From: Bryobacterales bacterium
Lineage (GTDB): Bacteria; Acidobacteriota; Terriglobia; Bryobacterales; Bryobacteraceae
Assembly: GCA_016789905.1 (NCBI GenBank)
Contig: JAEUQC010000030.1
Coordinates: forward strand, 1 to 64,000
Length of the DNA: 64,000 bases
Direction: 5' to 3'
Shown: positions 1 through 8,283 of the stretch, piece by piece
Numbering within the stretch: position 1 is the first letter of the stretch
Layout: each line of letters begins with the position of its first letter
The notes under the pieces: model-generated
Seen by the model: only the letters and a program-made list of their open reading frames with translations
Databases searched by the model: none
Told to the model about the DNA's origin: nothing
Position numbers and translations under genes: made by a program

Positions 1-1
1 C

Positions 2-277
2 GACGCTTATCTCCGCACCTCTCACGTCGCGCTCGCCCTTTCGGCCGGCCTTCGTGGCGACTTCCATCTGGCTCGCCGCGGCTTCTCCGCCGCCTCTGCC
101 TATGCCGAAGGCAACGCCACCGCCGTCGCCGCGCTCGCAAATCTGGTCCTGGCCGCCGAGGCCAACAACGCCGCCGGTCTCCGCGACGCCGCCACGTTGG
201 TGACCCCAAACGCTCTCGGCTTCAACCTGCCAAGCGCGATCGACGCCTGCCTCGGCGCCCAACAGACCGCCCCTTAA
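2..277 (+). CDS. Partial CDS, C-terminal 91 residues of an unknown protein
   Basis: The window opens inside an open frame (codons start at base 2) that runs to a TAA at 275-277. The visible residues are rich in Ala, Leu and Asn and include a stretch reading NATAVAALANLVLAAEANNAAG, which suggests helical repeats. Third codon positions are strongly C-biased, as in the neighbouring plus-strand genes, so I take it to be real coding. No family is recognisable from this fragment, and the N-terminus lies outside the window. Confidence 0.6.
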   Translation, partial: DAYLRTSHVALALSAGLRGDFHLARRGFSAASAYAEGNATAVAALANLVLAAEANNAAGLRDAATLVTPNALGFNLPSAIDACLGAQQTAP

Positions 278-807
278 ACCGGATTCCTCAAGATCTCGTT
301 CCCATAGCGCAACATACAATTCGCTGGTCTGCAACCTCGCCGCCAGGCCCACCCATCACCCCACACGCAGCACGACCGTGGAGACATCGCCTTGGGGTGT
401 CCCCCCTAGCAACCCGCACAACACGGTGGATTACAACTTGCGCAATCGGTGGCAAAGCTGGTCTGCAACCCCGCCGCCAGACCCACCCATCACCCCACAC
501 GCAGCACGACCGTGGAGACATCGCCTTGGCGCGCCCCCCTTTTCTGTCCTACCCGGCACATAGGCAACATAATCGTCCAATCACATAGGCGACACCTTAT
601 TGGACTTCTCTTCATCATGGCCAGCCAGAGGGCGTCGCTTCAGTCGCCGCTGGCTGTTGGATTTCCTGCCGGTCCTGCTCCGCCAATTCGCTCATCGGGC
701 ACACCCTGTTGCACTGGTCCGAACCAGATCGTAGCCGGATCATCGGCGACCGGCTCCACCGCCGCTTCCTCCAATTGTCACCACAACGCGCCGCACGCAA
801 ACCGGAA
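278..807. other. Intergenic region with a 73-bp direct repeat
   Basis: No convincing gene is seen between the two flanking genes. The notable content is a near-perfect direct repeat described separately. The rest (530-807) has short open frames in several phases with no starts, domains or codon bias that would support a gene. Confidence 0.5.
323..529. repeat. Two direct copies of a ~73-bp sequence, 134 bp apart
   Basis: Copy one is 323-395 and copy two is 457-529. Both begin GCTGGTCTGCAACC and end GAGACATCGCCTTGG, with only a few mismatches. The unrelated 61 bp between them contain no repeat of their own. Neither copy lies in a supported gene. It could be a duplicated small intergenic element or the remains of a longer array. 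Confidence 0.75.
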
Positions 808-1848
808 TTACTGCTGTTCCAGTGCGCGGAGCGCCGCTTCCCGCTTGGCCTTCTGCGCATCAATCGCATCCGACTGAACAGTCGCCGCCGCCTTCGCCTT
901 CTGCGTCATTGCGACCACCGGTTTCGCTGCGATGACCGGTCGAACCACAGCTTTCACAGTCGGTGGCGGCAGTGCTTTCGGCGCCGGTTCGTGCTTCACG
1001 GGCACTGCAACTGGCACAGCCGCCACCGGCGCAGGTGGCGGCGCCGCCGGTTTTCTGCCCACAGCCCAAATCCCTACCCCGCAAACCAGCACCGCCGCCA
1101 GGCCTGCCGCTACGGCAATCACCGGAGACTTCTTGGCATCTCGGCGATCCGCTACGGGAGCCACGGCAAGGACTGGTGCCTCCGGAACTTCTGCAATAGG
1201 CGGGCCGGGCGTCGTGTCCACTTCCGGCCGGTTTCCGCTTAGCGCACTCCCTTCCCGTGAAACCGGCATGAGCGCGAAGGCAACCCGAGGCTCCGCTTCC
1301 GGCTCCGCAACACTCTCCACTGGCGTTTCAATGGCCGCTGACGCCGGAGCTGGAGCCTCCTCCTCAACGGGAACGGGCGCCAACTCCACCGCTGCCGCCG
1401 CAGGCCGCGTCGCAATCTCCCCTAAGGCCTGCACAACATCTCTCAGGTCCACCTCCGCGACATAGCGAATGCCAAATGTGTTGTACTTCTCCAATATTTT
1501 CCGGTCGGCTGCGGCTCCGCGCTCTGTGTCCGGGTCGGGCAACCGGCTTACCCCCACTAATCCCTTCCCAGCCAGCCGCCGTATCTCTTCATTCAGCGTC
1601 TGCCAGTCACGCACGGACATCAATTGGTCGGGCCGCAGGTTCGCTGGAAACGGCAGCGACTTTCCAATCCGCAGGCTCGTCTCGCCATCGGTCTCCGCCA
1701 CTTCCCCCAGCAAAAACGCGCGGCCAGTTGCCGCCAGCGCCTTGTGGAGTTCAATCGTTGCCTCGTCCGTCCAAGTAATCAGCGGAATACGCCTGCTCTT
1801 GCTTACCGTCGCCAATGACCGAATACGTGGATTACCTGAATTGACCAT
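808..1848 (-). CDS. Single-pass membrane protein with cytoplasmic N-domain and Pro/Ala-rich tail
   Basis: 346 residues. About 210 N-terminal residues form a hydrophilic domain I do not recognise. An acidic Ala/Pro/Glu-rich linker follows, then one transmembrane segment (KKSPVIAVAAGLAAVLVCGVG...), then a Pro/Ala/Val/Lys-rich tail of about 90 residues ending in a charged helix. I chose the ATG at 1848 because AAAGGTG sits seven bases upstream; the open frame extends 22 codons further without a better start. It is divergent from a TonB-like gene with a similar layout (soluble N-domain, one TM, Pro-rich periplasmic linker), so the two may belong to one envelope-spanning system. It lacks a TonB C-terminal domain. 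Function unknown. Confidence 0.7.
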   Translation of the reverse strand: MVNSGNPRIRSLATVSKSRRIPLITWTDEATIELHKALAATGRAFLLGEVAETDGETSLRIGKSLPFPANLRPDQLMSVRDWQTLNEEIRRLAGKGLVGVSRLPDPDTERGAAADRKILEKYNTFGIRYVAEVDLRDVVQALGEIATRPAAAAVELAPVPVEEEAPAPASAAIETPVESVAEPEAEPRVAFALMPVSREGSALSGNRPEVDTTPGPPIAEVPEAPVLAVAPVADRRDAKKSPVIAVAAGLAAVLVCGVGIWAVGRKPAAPPPAPVAAVPVAVPVKHEPAPKALPPPTVKAVVRPVIAAKPVVAMTQKAKAAATVQSDAIDAQKAKREAALRALEQQ

Positions 1849-2008
1849 ACGCTTACACCTTTCCCATACATTTGTTCGGCAGGCGATGGGCCACCGGAAG
1901 AGCAGAGGAATCACCTAGATTTCTGTAAATCAAAGCGTAGTACGTGTTTTCGACGTTAGGAGTAAGACGGTTTCTGCCGATCACCCCCCTGAACCTACAG
2001 GGATCCGC

Positions 2009-2977
2009 ATGGACGTCATCATTCTTATCAACTGCCGCAAAGGCCCGGGAGTCCGTTGGAGCATTATTCGGGAGCTTTCCCCCTACGGCGCCATTGGCGC
2101 CAACGAAGTACTCCAGGAGGATGACGAAGCCGCCTGGCTCCGGCTGGGCTTTCGCTGGTCGGACCCGGCTTTCGTCGGTCAGGCCGCCGGCGTGCTCTCT
2201 CACATTCCCGGCATCATCGAGATCCAAGAAGAGGCCGCTCCCGTCGCGGTGCCCCCACCCGCTCCCGCCCCCGCCAAGCCCCGGCCGCCGCTTGGCGCCA
2301 TCGCCGCTGCCGCCGCTATCTGCACCCTGGCCGGCTTTGCCTACATCTCGTTTCCCAAGCTGAGTCCCAAAGAGCCGCCCCCGCCCGCCCAAGTGTCCGC
2401 GGTTCCCGCACCTTCCCTGCCCGCCACCGAACCCGCGCCACCGCCCCCGCCGCCCACACCCGTCCAAGAGTCCCCGCACCAGCAACCCCCGCCCGTGGCA
2501 AAGGCCGAACCCGTCGTCCCCCCAAAAGCCACGCCCCGCGTGTTCACACCCGCCACCGCGCCGCCCCGCCCCGCCGAACCCGCGGTCATCTCGGCTCCTC
2601 CAGTGCTCCAGGCGCAGGCCGAATCACTCCCGGCCATGAACCTCGATCAGCCCTTCCCCGCCCCCGCCCCCAAGCGGCAGGACACGCCCGCGCCCATCAT
2701 CGCCGCCATCTCCGCCCCACGCCCGCTCAAGCGTGTCGAACCAGTCGTCAACGGCCCCCTGAAGAACTCGCTCAAAGGCGACATTATCGTCGCCGTAAAA
2801 GTCTACGTCGCCGCCAACGGCCAGGTCGTCGGTACCGTTCCCATGAAGCAGCCCGACGCCACCGCGAATCAGTTGGCCGCCATCGCCGCCGACAGTATCA
2901 AGCGCTGGCAGTTTCAACCCGCCACCCAGAACGGCAAACCGCTCGCCGGCGAAACCATCGTTCGCTTGCGCTTTTAA
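2009..2977 (+). CDS. TonB-family energy transducer with an added cytoplasmic N-domain
   Basis: 322 residues. The last ~85 residues (after PLKNSLKGDIIVAVKVYV) have the TonB/TonB-C pattern: a beta strand, ANGQV, a helix with IKRWQFQPA, then NGKPLAGETIVRLRF. A long Pro/Ala linker (about residues 110-230) and one TM helix (around residues 92-112) precede it. Unlike classical TonB, which starts with the TM anchor, this protein has about 75 hydrophilic residues before it (starting MDVIILINCRKGPG). TonB proteins pass proton-motive energy from ExbBD to outer-membrane receptors; this window has at least two such receptors. No exbBD is nearby. The role of the N-domain is unknown. Confidence 0.75.
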   Translation: MDVIILINCRKGPGVRWSIIRELSPYGAIGANEVLQEDDEAAWLRLGFRWSDPAFVGQAAGVLSHIPGIIEIQEEAAPVAVPPPAPAPAKPRPPLGAIAAAAAICTLAGFAYISFPKLSPKEPPPPAQVSAVPAPSLPATEPAPPPPPPTPVQESPHQQPPPVAKAEPVVPPKATPRVFTPATAPPRPAEPAVISAPPVLQAQAESLPAMNLDQPFPAPAPKRQDTPAPIIAAISAPRPLKRVEPVVNGPLKNSLKGDIIVAVKVYVAANGQVVGTVPMKQPDATANQLAAIAADSIKRWQFQPATQNGKPLAGETIVRLRF

Positions 2978-2990
2978 AGACCCGCCTAGT

Positions 2991-3824
2991 CTACCCGCGC
3001 AGCCGCTCCAGCCACTCTTCGGGAACCCGCACATTCCCGAATTTTCCCGTTCCCAGTTGGATGTCCGGCTTGTATCTGCCGTGATAATCGGACCCGCCGG
3101 TCATCAATAGGCCCAACCGTTCGGCCAGCGCCCCATACCGCGCCACCGCCGCCGCCTCATGGTCGCTGTGGCGAACCTCCAGTCCTAGCATCCCCATCTC
3201 CGCCGCCGCTTCAACCCACGCGACCTCCTCGGCGTGTGTCCGCCGCCCCATTCGCACCGGATGCGCCATCACCGGTATTCCCCCCGCCTCTCGCATCCGT
3301 TGAATCCCCGTCTCCAACGGCACTTCCTCTCGTTCCGTATACGCCCGGCCATTCTCGGCCAAATACCGGTCGAAGGCCTCCTGCATCGTTTTTACATACC
3401 CCTTTTTCAGCAGAATCGACGCAAAATGCGGCCGCCCCGCCTGCGTCTTCCCAATCGCCTCCACCTCGCCCAGCGTGATGTCCACCCCAATCTTCCGCAG
3501 GTTATCCGCCAGCCGCCGGTTCCGGTCCCGCCGTTTCTCTTGCAGTTCCAACAGCCACGCGCCAAACGTCTCCGTCGGCTCCGCCTGCGGAAAATACCCC
3601 AGCAAATGTATGGTCTTGCCTTCGTACTTGGTGCTCAATTCAATTCCGCACAGCAAGTCCAGCCCCTTCGCCGCCGCGTACTCCCGCGCCGCATAGTATC
3701 CGGCAAACGTATCGTGGTCGGTGATCGAAAGCGACCGCACCCCGGCCCGCAGCGCATTGTCTATCAACTCTAACGGCGTATCACTGCCATCGGAGGCATC
3801 TGTATGACTATGTAGATCTACCAT
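2991..3824 (-). CDS. PHP-domain phosphoesterase (RNase AM / nucleoside bisphosphate phosphatase type)
   Basis: 277 residues, the usual length of the TrpH/YciV family. The metal-binding PHP motifs are visible: HSHTDASDG at residues 5-13, SITDHDTF around 33-40, a CGIELS motif, HPVRMG in the middle, and SDYHGRY near the C-terminus. Family members remove the 3'-phosphate from 3',5'-bisphosphonucleotides, including PAP, the by-product of PAPS use, or trim RNA 5' ends. Its ATG directly abuts the stop of the APS kinase gene upstream, so it is the third gene of a sulfate-assimilation operon. That context makes PAP recycling an attractive role, by inference. Confidence 0.85.
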   Translation of the reverse strand: MVDLHSHTDASDGSDTPLELIDNALRAGVRSLSITDHDTFAGYYAAREYAAAKGLDLLCGIELSTKYEGKTIHLLGYFPQAEPTETFGAWLLELQEKRRDRNRRLADNLRKIGVDITLGEVEAIGKTQAGRPHFASILLKKGYVKTMQEAFDRYLAENGRAYTEREEVPLETGIQRMREAGGIPVMAHPVRMGRRTHAEEVAWVEAAAEMGMLGLEVRHSDHEAAAVARYGALAERLGLLMTGGSDYHGRYKPDIQLGTGKFGNVRVPEEWLERLRG

Positions 3825-4361
3825 TTACCAGGATACCGGAATCAGTCCCCGGTCTTGCAACAGCGCCCACACCCTCGCCTCACTGACGGCAATATCCTCG
3901 CTCGACGAATCCACCCGCACGTCCGGCGCCACCGGCGGCTCATACGGATCCGATACTCCTGTAAAATGCGGAATCTCTCCCGCCAGGGCTTTCTTGTACA
4001 GGCCCTTCACGTCCCGCTCCGCCAGCACCGCGATCGGGCAGTCCATAAACACTTCCACATACGTCCCAATCCGCGCCTGTACCGCTTCCCGGGTATCGCG
4101 ATACGGGCTGATCGCCGCCGTAATCGCAATCACGCCATGCTTGGTCAGCAACTCCGCCACAAACCCGATCCGCCGCACATTCGTGTCCCGGTCCTCTTTC
4201 GAAAATCCCAGCCCTTTCGACAAGTGCGTCCGGACTTCATCCCCATCCAGCAGTTCCACCTTTGCCCCCGCCGCCGCCAGCCGCCGGTAGATCCGCTCCG
4301 ATAGCGTCGATTTCCCTGACCCGCTCAACCCCGTGAACCACAGCGTAAATCCCTTATGCAT
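3825..4361 (-). CDS. cysC: Adenylylsulfate (APS) kinase
   Basis: 178 residues, full length for CysC. The Walker A motif GLSGSGKST is at residues 11-19. [22 protein letters not shown] and the substrate-lid signature ([14 protein letters not shown], then [12 protein letters not shown]) follow as in known APS kinases. It phosphorylates APS to PAPS in the cytoplasm using ATP. Its start overlaps the end of cysH by eight bases, and the PHP phosphatase follows with no gap, so the three are almost certainly co-transcribed. No sulfate adenylyltransferase gene is visible in the window. Confidence 0.95.
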   Translation of the reverse strand: MHKGFTLWFTGLSGSGKSTLSERIYRRLAAAGAKVELLDGDEVRTHLSKGLGFSKEDRDTNVRRIGFVAELLTKHGVIAITAAISPYRDTREAVQARIGTYVEVFMDCPIAVLAERDVKGLYKKALAGEIPHFTGVSDPYEPPVAPDVRVDSSSEDIAVSEARVWALLQDRGLIPVSW

Positions 4362-5067
4362 TCACAATCTCCGAAACCAGCACGTCCAATTCCCGGACAA
4401 TCTTTCCCTCCGGCGTAAAGTGCAGCCCGCACTCCTTGTCTCCATCCGATTCCCACCACCACCGGCCGGCCCGCTCCCCCTCCGTTACATCCACCGCCCG
4501 CGTGCAAGGCCCGCACCCGATGCTCGTGTAGTTCTGCGCATAGAGCGGATGCACCGGCACGTCATAACGCAGCGTGTAGCCTTCCACCTCCGCCGCTGTC
4601 CACGCCGCCAGCGGCGCCAGCTTCCACTTGCCCCCTGTCAGCGTCTTTTCCTCCACGCCCTCCCGCGATTCGGCCTGTCCCCGCCGCAATCCCACCGCAT
4701 ACGCATCCAACCCCGCCAGCGCCCCATCCAACGGCCTCACCTTCCGTATCTGGCAACAAAGCTTCCGCAGCACCACATCATCCCGGAACAGGTCCGCGCC
4801 GAACCGCCCCACCATCCGCCCCACCTCCCCCGCGTCCGGTTCAATTCGTTCCACGCGATTCCCATACCGCGCCTCCACCATCTCCATCATCCGCAGCGTC
4901 TCCGCCGGCAGCCGCCCCGTGTTCAGCGTAATCACGCGCACACCCGCCCCTAGCCGCGCCGCCATGTCCACCAACACCATGCCTTCTTTTTGAAAGCTCG
5001 TCACCACCGCGAACCGTTGCCCAAACTCTTCAACACCCCAACGCAACAACTCTTCAGCCGCGGTCAT
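4354..5067 (-). CDS. cysH: Phosphoadenylyl/adenylyl-sulfate reductase with Fe-S cluster Cys pairs
   Basis: 237 residues from ATG 5067 (GAGGACAATGGGAAG just before it). It reduces APS or PAPS to sulfite with thioredoxin. Seen: the PP-loop-like [17 protein letters not shown] near the N-terminus, the cluster pairs [11 protein letters not shown] and [11 protein letters not shown], and the catalytic ECGLH near the C-terminus. The paired cysteines are typical of the [4Fe-4S] enzymes that accept APS; an APS kinase next door suggests PAPS may also be used. The frame stays open for 161 more codons upstream to a TTG at 5550 and would add a membrane segment; the conserved domain needs only the region given here, so the start is the main uncertainty. 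Confidence 0.88.
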   Translation of the reverse strand: MTAAEELLRWGVEEFGQRFAVVTSFQKEGMVLVDMAARLGAGVRVITLNTGRLPAETLRMMEMVEARYGNRVERIEPDAGEVGRMVGRFGADLFRDDVVLRKLCCQIRKVRPLDGALAGLDAYAVGLRRGQAESREGVEEKTLTGGKWKLAPLAAWTAAEVEGYTLRYDVPVHPLYAQNYTSIGCGPCTRAVDVTEGERAGRWWWESDGDKECGLHFTPEGKIVRELDVLVSEIVNA

Positions 5068-5550
5068 CTTCCCATTGTCCTCTATGTCTATCAGAATAGT
5101 ATAGATTCTTTCAGGTAGCAATGAGAACCGCATCCATTCCTGCCATTCCGGAGGTGCTACAGCTCCTGTTTGAGATCGGTCGCGTTCTTCCAGGAACTCC
5201 GCGAAATCCGCCGGATTCGCCGTCGGGCACATCCATTTCGCAACCAGTACAAACAGCCCGGCGCCGTTTGTCGTAGTTGAAGGAATGTACGCGACGAGTG
5301 CGCTGCCGGAGTGCCGACAACCCCAAGCGCCGAACCCGCTGATCAGGATACATAAAACTACACCGGCCAGCCACGCGATAACATGCCAGTAAATCCGGCC
5401 GGTATTCAAGCGTTGGATTTGATAGTCGAGCCGAAAAGTCTCCAAATTCTTCGACAGATCTGGAGACCGTTCCTGCAGCCGGGCAGACCAGTTTTCACGC
5501 TCGGCCGCCGCCGAAATGATGTCGTCAGGATTGGAAACCGGATCGGTCAA
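5068..5550 (-). other. In-frame open extension upstream of cysH with one TM segment
   Basis: 161 codons in frame with cysH, opening at a TTG (5550) 12 bases after an in-frame stop. The translation has a charged N-terminus, one clear membrane helix (IYWHVIAWLAGVVLCILISGFGAWGC, cut here for brevity), then a soluble stretch rich in Glu and Trp. Codon use is less GC3-biased than its neighbours and includes ATA, AGA, CTA and TTA. It may be an N-terminal membrane domain fused to CysH, or the remains of another gene whose stop was lost, with cysH expressed from its own start at 5067. I recognise no family. Confidence 0.4.
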
Positions 5551-5563
5551 TTGCGTTGACTAA

Positions 5564-5794
5564 TCAATTGACTGTAGTATTCCTTGATTGCATCAGTGGG
5601 AATAACACCAAATCGAAAGGTTTCGAGCCTGTGTATTTCTTGTAGCCGCTCCAGACCGCGTGCAGCAACTTGCGCTGCTCTCCATCTGTTTTTCCCTGCC
5701 CGTCTGGAGGTATCGGCAACAACTCCGTCACTTCTCCGGAGCCGAACTTTTGGATATCTTTATGGGCTTGGGCGCAACCGGACCCCATTGCCAA
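5564..5794 (-). CDS. Hypothetical small protein
   Basis: 76 codons from ATG 5794 to TGA, ending 13 bases before the TTG of the cysH extension. The middle (SGEVTELLPIPPDGQGKTDG then EQRKLLHAVWSGYKKYTGSKP) looks like a plausible globular sequence with balanced composition. Base composition is closer to 50% GC, unlike the GC-rich neighbours. No domain recognised. It could be a gene fragment or acquired DNA together with the adjoining region. Confidence 0.35.
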   Translation of the reverse strand: MAMGSGCAQAHKDIQKFGSGEVTELLPIPPDGQGKTDGEQRKLLHAVWSGYKKYTGSKPFDLVLFPLMQSRNTTVN

Positions 5795-5978
5795 GCGTGG
5801 TTATTATGAAATTAGATCGGATTGCCCGGCACCGCCAAGTGTTACCCCTGGGCAAAAAAACAATTTCTTGAAGCTGCATGTTCGTCGGTGAACGACCTTC
5901 CCGCTTTGCAAATTCCAGGAAGGCGTTCGCCCCTGCGTGAGCAGACAGTTCCACGTTCAGAATCAGACACAACGGCAA
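5760..5978 (-). CDS. Possible small hypothetical ORF
   Basis: 72 codons, overlapping the start of the next ORF by 35 bases in another phase. It has a plausible N-terminus (MPLCLILNVELSAHAGANAFLEF) but no clear ribosome site and no recognisable domain. The stretch 5560-6020 is lower in GC than its surroundings. I list it with low confidence because nothing else explains this gap. Confidence 0.2.
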   Translation of the reverse strand: MPLCLILNVELSAHAGANAFLEFAKREGRSPTNMQLQEIVFLPRGNTWRCRAIRSNFIITTLGNGVRLRPSP

Positions 5979-6025
5979 TCCATTTCAACGTAACTTTTTT
6001 ATCTGCACGATAGATCCCATCCGCC

Positions 6026-6631
6026 CTACTTCCCCCCCGCCCCCTCACTCATCTGAAATTCAAACATCTCCCCCGCCGCCCGCACATGCAACGTCCCCCC
6101 CGGCAGCGGCTTCCCCCCGGTCGAATAGAACATCGCTCCGTCCGTACTCTCCCCCGGCGCCAGCTTCATCTGCACAAACGCGATTGCGCTCGCCGCCGCC
6201 GCCGCCTTCAATTTCGTCGAATTCACCTCCGCCAGCGCCGCCCGCCGCCGCGATTCATACCCGCTTGTCGTTCGCAACTGTGTCATCCCATACAATCCCG
6301 TCTCATACGCCGACACCAACCCCACCACTTCCCCGCGCCCGCCCTTTTCCAGCATCTCCGCCACCACCCGCCGCGCCGGCACCGGCCGCAGACCCGTCCC
6401 ATCCGGCAACTGCCATACAAAATCGTCCGGCCGCACAATCACCGGCTGCCCGCTCCCGTTCGATACCGCCACCTGCATCGTTGCGTACTCGCGCACCCGC
6501 GCGCTCAGATGCGCGAACATGATCGTCACGCCGTTCTTCGTCAGCGTCTGATAACGCAACCCGCCCGACTCGAATTCAATCACCTGCGCCGGGCAAATCG
6601 CCGCCGCCAGTATCAGTAGCAAAACTCTCAT
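6026..6631 (-). CDS. Exported hypothetical protein
   Basis: 201 residues from ATG 6631, where a clear signal peptide begins (MRVLLLILAAAICPAQ, cleavage likely after the Ala before QV). The frame is open 42 codons further upstream but that part reads as a shadow of the neighbouring gene. The mature part contains NGVTIMFAHLSARVREYATMQVAVSNGSG, a beta-sandwich-like pattern, and ends with MFEFQMSEGAGGK. No catalytic motif is seen. It lies 41 bases downstream of a TPR-like exported protein on the same strand. Confidence 0.65.
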   Translation of the reverse strand: MRVLLLILAAAICPAQVIEFESGGLRYQTLTKNGVTIMFAHLSARVREYATMQVAVSNGSGQPVIVRPDDFVWQLPDGTGLRPVPARRVVAEMLEKGGRGEVVGLVSAYETGLYGMTQLRTTSGYESRRRAALAEVNSTKLKAAAAASAIAFVQMKLAPGESTDGAMFYSTGGKPLPGGTLHVRAAGEMFEFQMSEGAGGK

Positions 6632-6672
6632 CGTTACCCTACAAGCATACAGACGATTCTCCAGCCAAAGTA

Positions 6673-7491
6673 TTACCGGATTTTCGGCGAAAATTTGTCC
6701 AACTCCCGCCGCAGCAGCGTATTCTGCGGAAAATCCCGCACCAATCCCTCCAGCCACCGCCGCGCATCCGTCGGCCGCTTCTCCCGTGCCGATACCACCG
6801 CCAGCAAAATCCGCGCGAATGGCCCAAAATACCGCCCCTCATTGGCCACCTTCAACAGATTTCGCACCGCCAGCTCTTTGCTCCCCTTGGTCTGTTCCAG
6901 CTTCACGAACCACTTCACGAAAAACGGCACGCTGCCCAGCAAATACTCGCTCACCGCTGGCGTCAAATACGCGTCCCCGTTCCCCGGCTCCACCGCCAGC
7001 AGCCGCACCGCATAGTGCTGTGACTGCTTCGCATACGATAGCGAGCTCAACTGCCGCTTCTCCACAAACGCCCCGTAGTCGGTCAGCAGCCCGAATATCA
7101 CCGACATCGATAACAGCGCGTTCGCGTCTCGCGCATTCACCGCCAACGCCTTCTCCGCCCGCTCCCGCCCCTGCGTCGTCGCCCAATAAAAGGAGTTCCG
7201 CAAATTCGCGTCCGGCTTCAGCTTCTTCTTGTCCGCGATCTTGTCATCGTCCAAAAAAAAATCCGCCGCCAGGATCCCCAGCCGGTCCATCTCGAAAAAC
7301 AGAAACGCCGACGCCCGCGACGCGTACCCCATCGGATCCTCCGCGTGCGCCGCCACATAGCGGTCAATCAACGCATGAGCTCCCTGGAAATCCAGGTTGT
7401 ACATTCTCTGGTACGCTCGGTCAAGTTCCGTTTCGGCGCCCCGCCCGGCCACCCCAGCCGCCAATCCGATCCATGTGCGTCGAGTCAGCAA
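6673..7491 (-). CDS. Exported TPR-like helical protein
   Basis: 272 residues with a twin-arginine-like or Sec signal (MLTRRTWIGLAAGVAGRGA). The remainder is helical repeats with TPR-style spacing: AYQRMYNLDFQGAHALIDRYV, then SMSVIFGLLTDYGAFVEKRQ, and a final ARRWLEGLVRDFPQNTLLRREL. Such proteins usually act as scaffolds; no partner can be named. It is followed on the same strand by a second exported protein, a likely two-gene operon. Confidence 0.7.
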   Translation of the reverse strand: MLTRRTWIGLAAGVAGRGAETELDRAYQRMYNLDFQGAHALIDRYVAAHAEDPMGYASRASAFLFFEMDRLGILAADFFLDDDKIADKKKLKPDANLRNSFYWATTQGRERAEKALAVNARDANALLSMSVIFGLLTDYGAFVEKRQLSSLSYAKQSQHYAVRLLAVEPGNGDAYLTPAVSEYLLGSVPFFVKWFVKLEQTKGSKELAVRNLLKVANEGRYFGPFARILLAVVSAREKRPTDARRWLEGLVRDFPQNTLLRRELDKFSPKIR

Positions 7492-7863
7492 AAAATCATT
7501 CTACCCGTTTGGGCTCATTCCGGAGAGCCTTCCCGGCGCAGGCGACAGCCGCCAGAAGACCCAACTCCTCTCCTATAGCTATGCCCATCACCGGAGATGT
7601 CATCAACTCGCAACCCACCTCCGTCTGTCCCAACCATCAGCACCCCAACACAACCAGGTTCATGGACCATGCCACTGCCGCCCTGCAAAGCAGCGCGCCG
7701 CGAAGGAACCGCTCTCGGAACAACCATCGGCACCAATGACAACGGCGCCGTGCGGCAGCTCATGGTCTGGTGAAAGGGAAAAAGGAGGCAGAGCAGGTAA
7801 AGGAAAAGCCTTTCAGTAGGTCAGCGCAAATGAGGCGGCCTGACAACCCGCTACAATAAAGCG
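7492..7863. other. Intergenic region, no supported gene
   Basis: 372 bp between a minus-strand gene and a plus-strand gene, so it should carry both promoters. Open frames here show no codon bias or motif. The only feature I can point to is a TACAAT element at 7852-7857 just before the next start codon. Confidence 0.5.
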
Positions 7864-7866
7864 GTG
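7852..7866 (+). promoter_or_regulatory. Putative -10 element for a leaderless GTG start
   Basis: TACAAT at 7852-7857 is followed by exactly six bases (AAAGCG) and then the GTG at 7864. That is the spacing expected when transcription starts on the start codon itself. No Shine-Dalgarno sequence precedes the GTG. No good -35 is seen 17 bp upstream. The same -10-to-start spacing occurs at bshA in this window. Confidence 0.4.
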
Positions 7867-8241
7867 CGGCGTTTCCCTGCCATAGTCCTGCTGCTGGTCG
7901 CCTTCAGCCTCTCGCTGCTGGCCCCGCTGCTTCTGGCCGGCGCCGAACAATCGAACCTGCCCGCCTGCTGCCGCCGCGATGGAAATCATCATTGCGCCAA
8001 ACAGCACTCGGCGAAACCCGCCACCGGCGTCCAGATTTCCGCGCTCTCTGTCTGCCCCTTCTTCCCGTCCGGCAAAGGATCTCCCGCGCCCCTTCCGCTA
8101 GGCGCCATCGCTCCGGCCCCGGCCAGCCTCGCCGTCGCCGTTCTCGCCCTCCGCGCCCCGGCCCCCCGCCCGGTCGCCACCCAAAACGATTCGCCCCGCC
8201 GCCCCTGGCAGCAGCGCGGCCCCCCGTCCCTCGTGTCCTAA
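7864..8241 (+). CDS. Small exported Cys/His-rich protein preceding a TonB receptor
   Basis: 125 residues from GTG 7864. It has a signal peptide (RRFPAIVLLLVAFSLSLLAPLLLAG), then LPACCRRDGNHHC immediately after, a second Cys (SVCPF), an Ala/Pro-rich middle, and an Arg-rich end (RRPWQQRGPPS). The ACCRR-x-G-x-HHC signature is one I associate with short hypothetical proteins of acidobacteria. The Cys and His content suggests metal binding outside the membrane, possibly copper, but that is inference. It ends 42 bases before the large TonB receptor on the same strand, so the two may form a unit. Confidence 0.65.
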   Translation: MRRFPAIVLLLVAFSLSLLAPLLLAGAEQSNLPACCRRDGNHHCAKQHSAKPATGVQISALSVCPFFPSGKGSPAPLPLGAIAPAPASLAVAVLALRAPAPRPVATQNDSPRRPWQQRGPPSLVS

Positions 8242-8283
8242 GCTCACTGTTTCCTAGACACACCATACCCAGAGGGAATTTCC

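Noticed and set aside
323..529. CRISPR array
   Set aside because: Only two repeats, too long (73 bp) and without regular spacers; no cas genes in the window.
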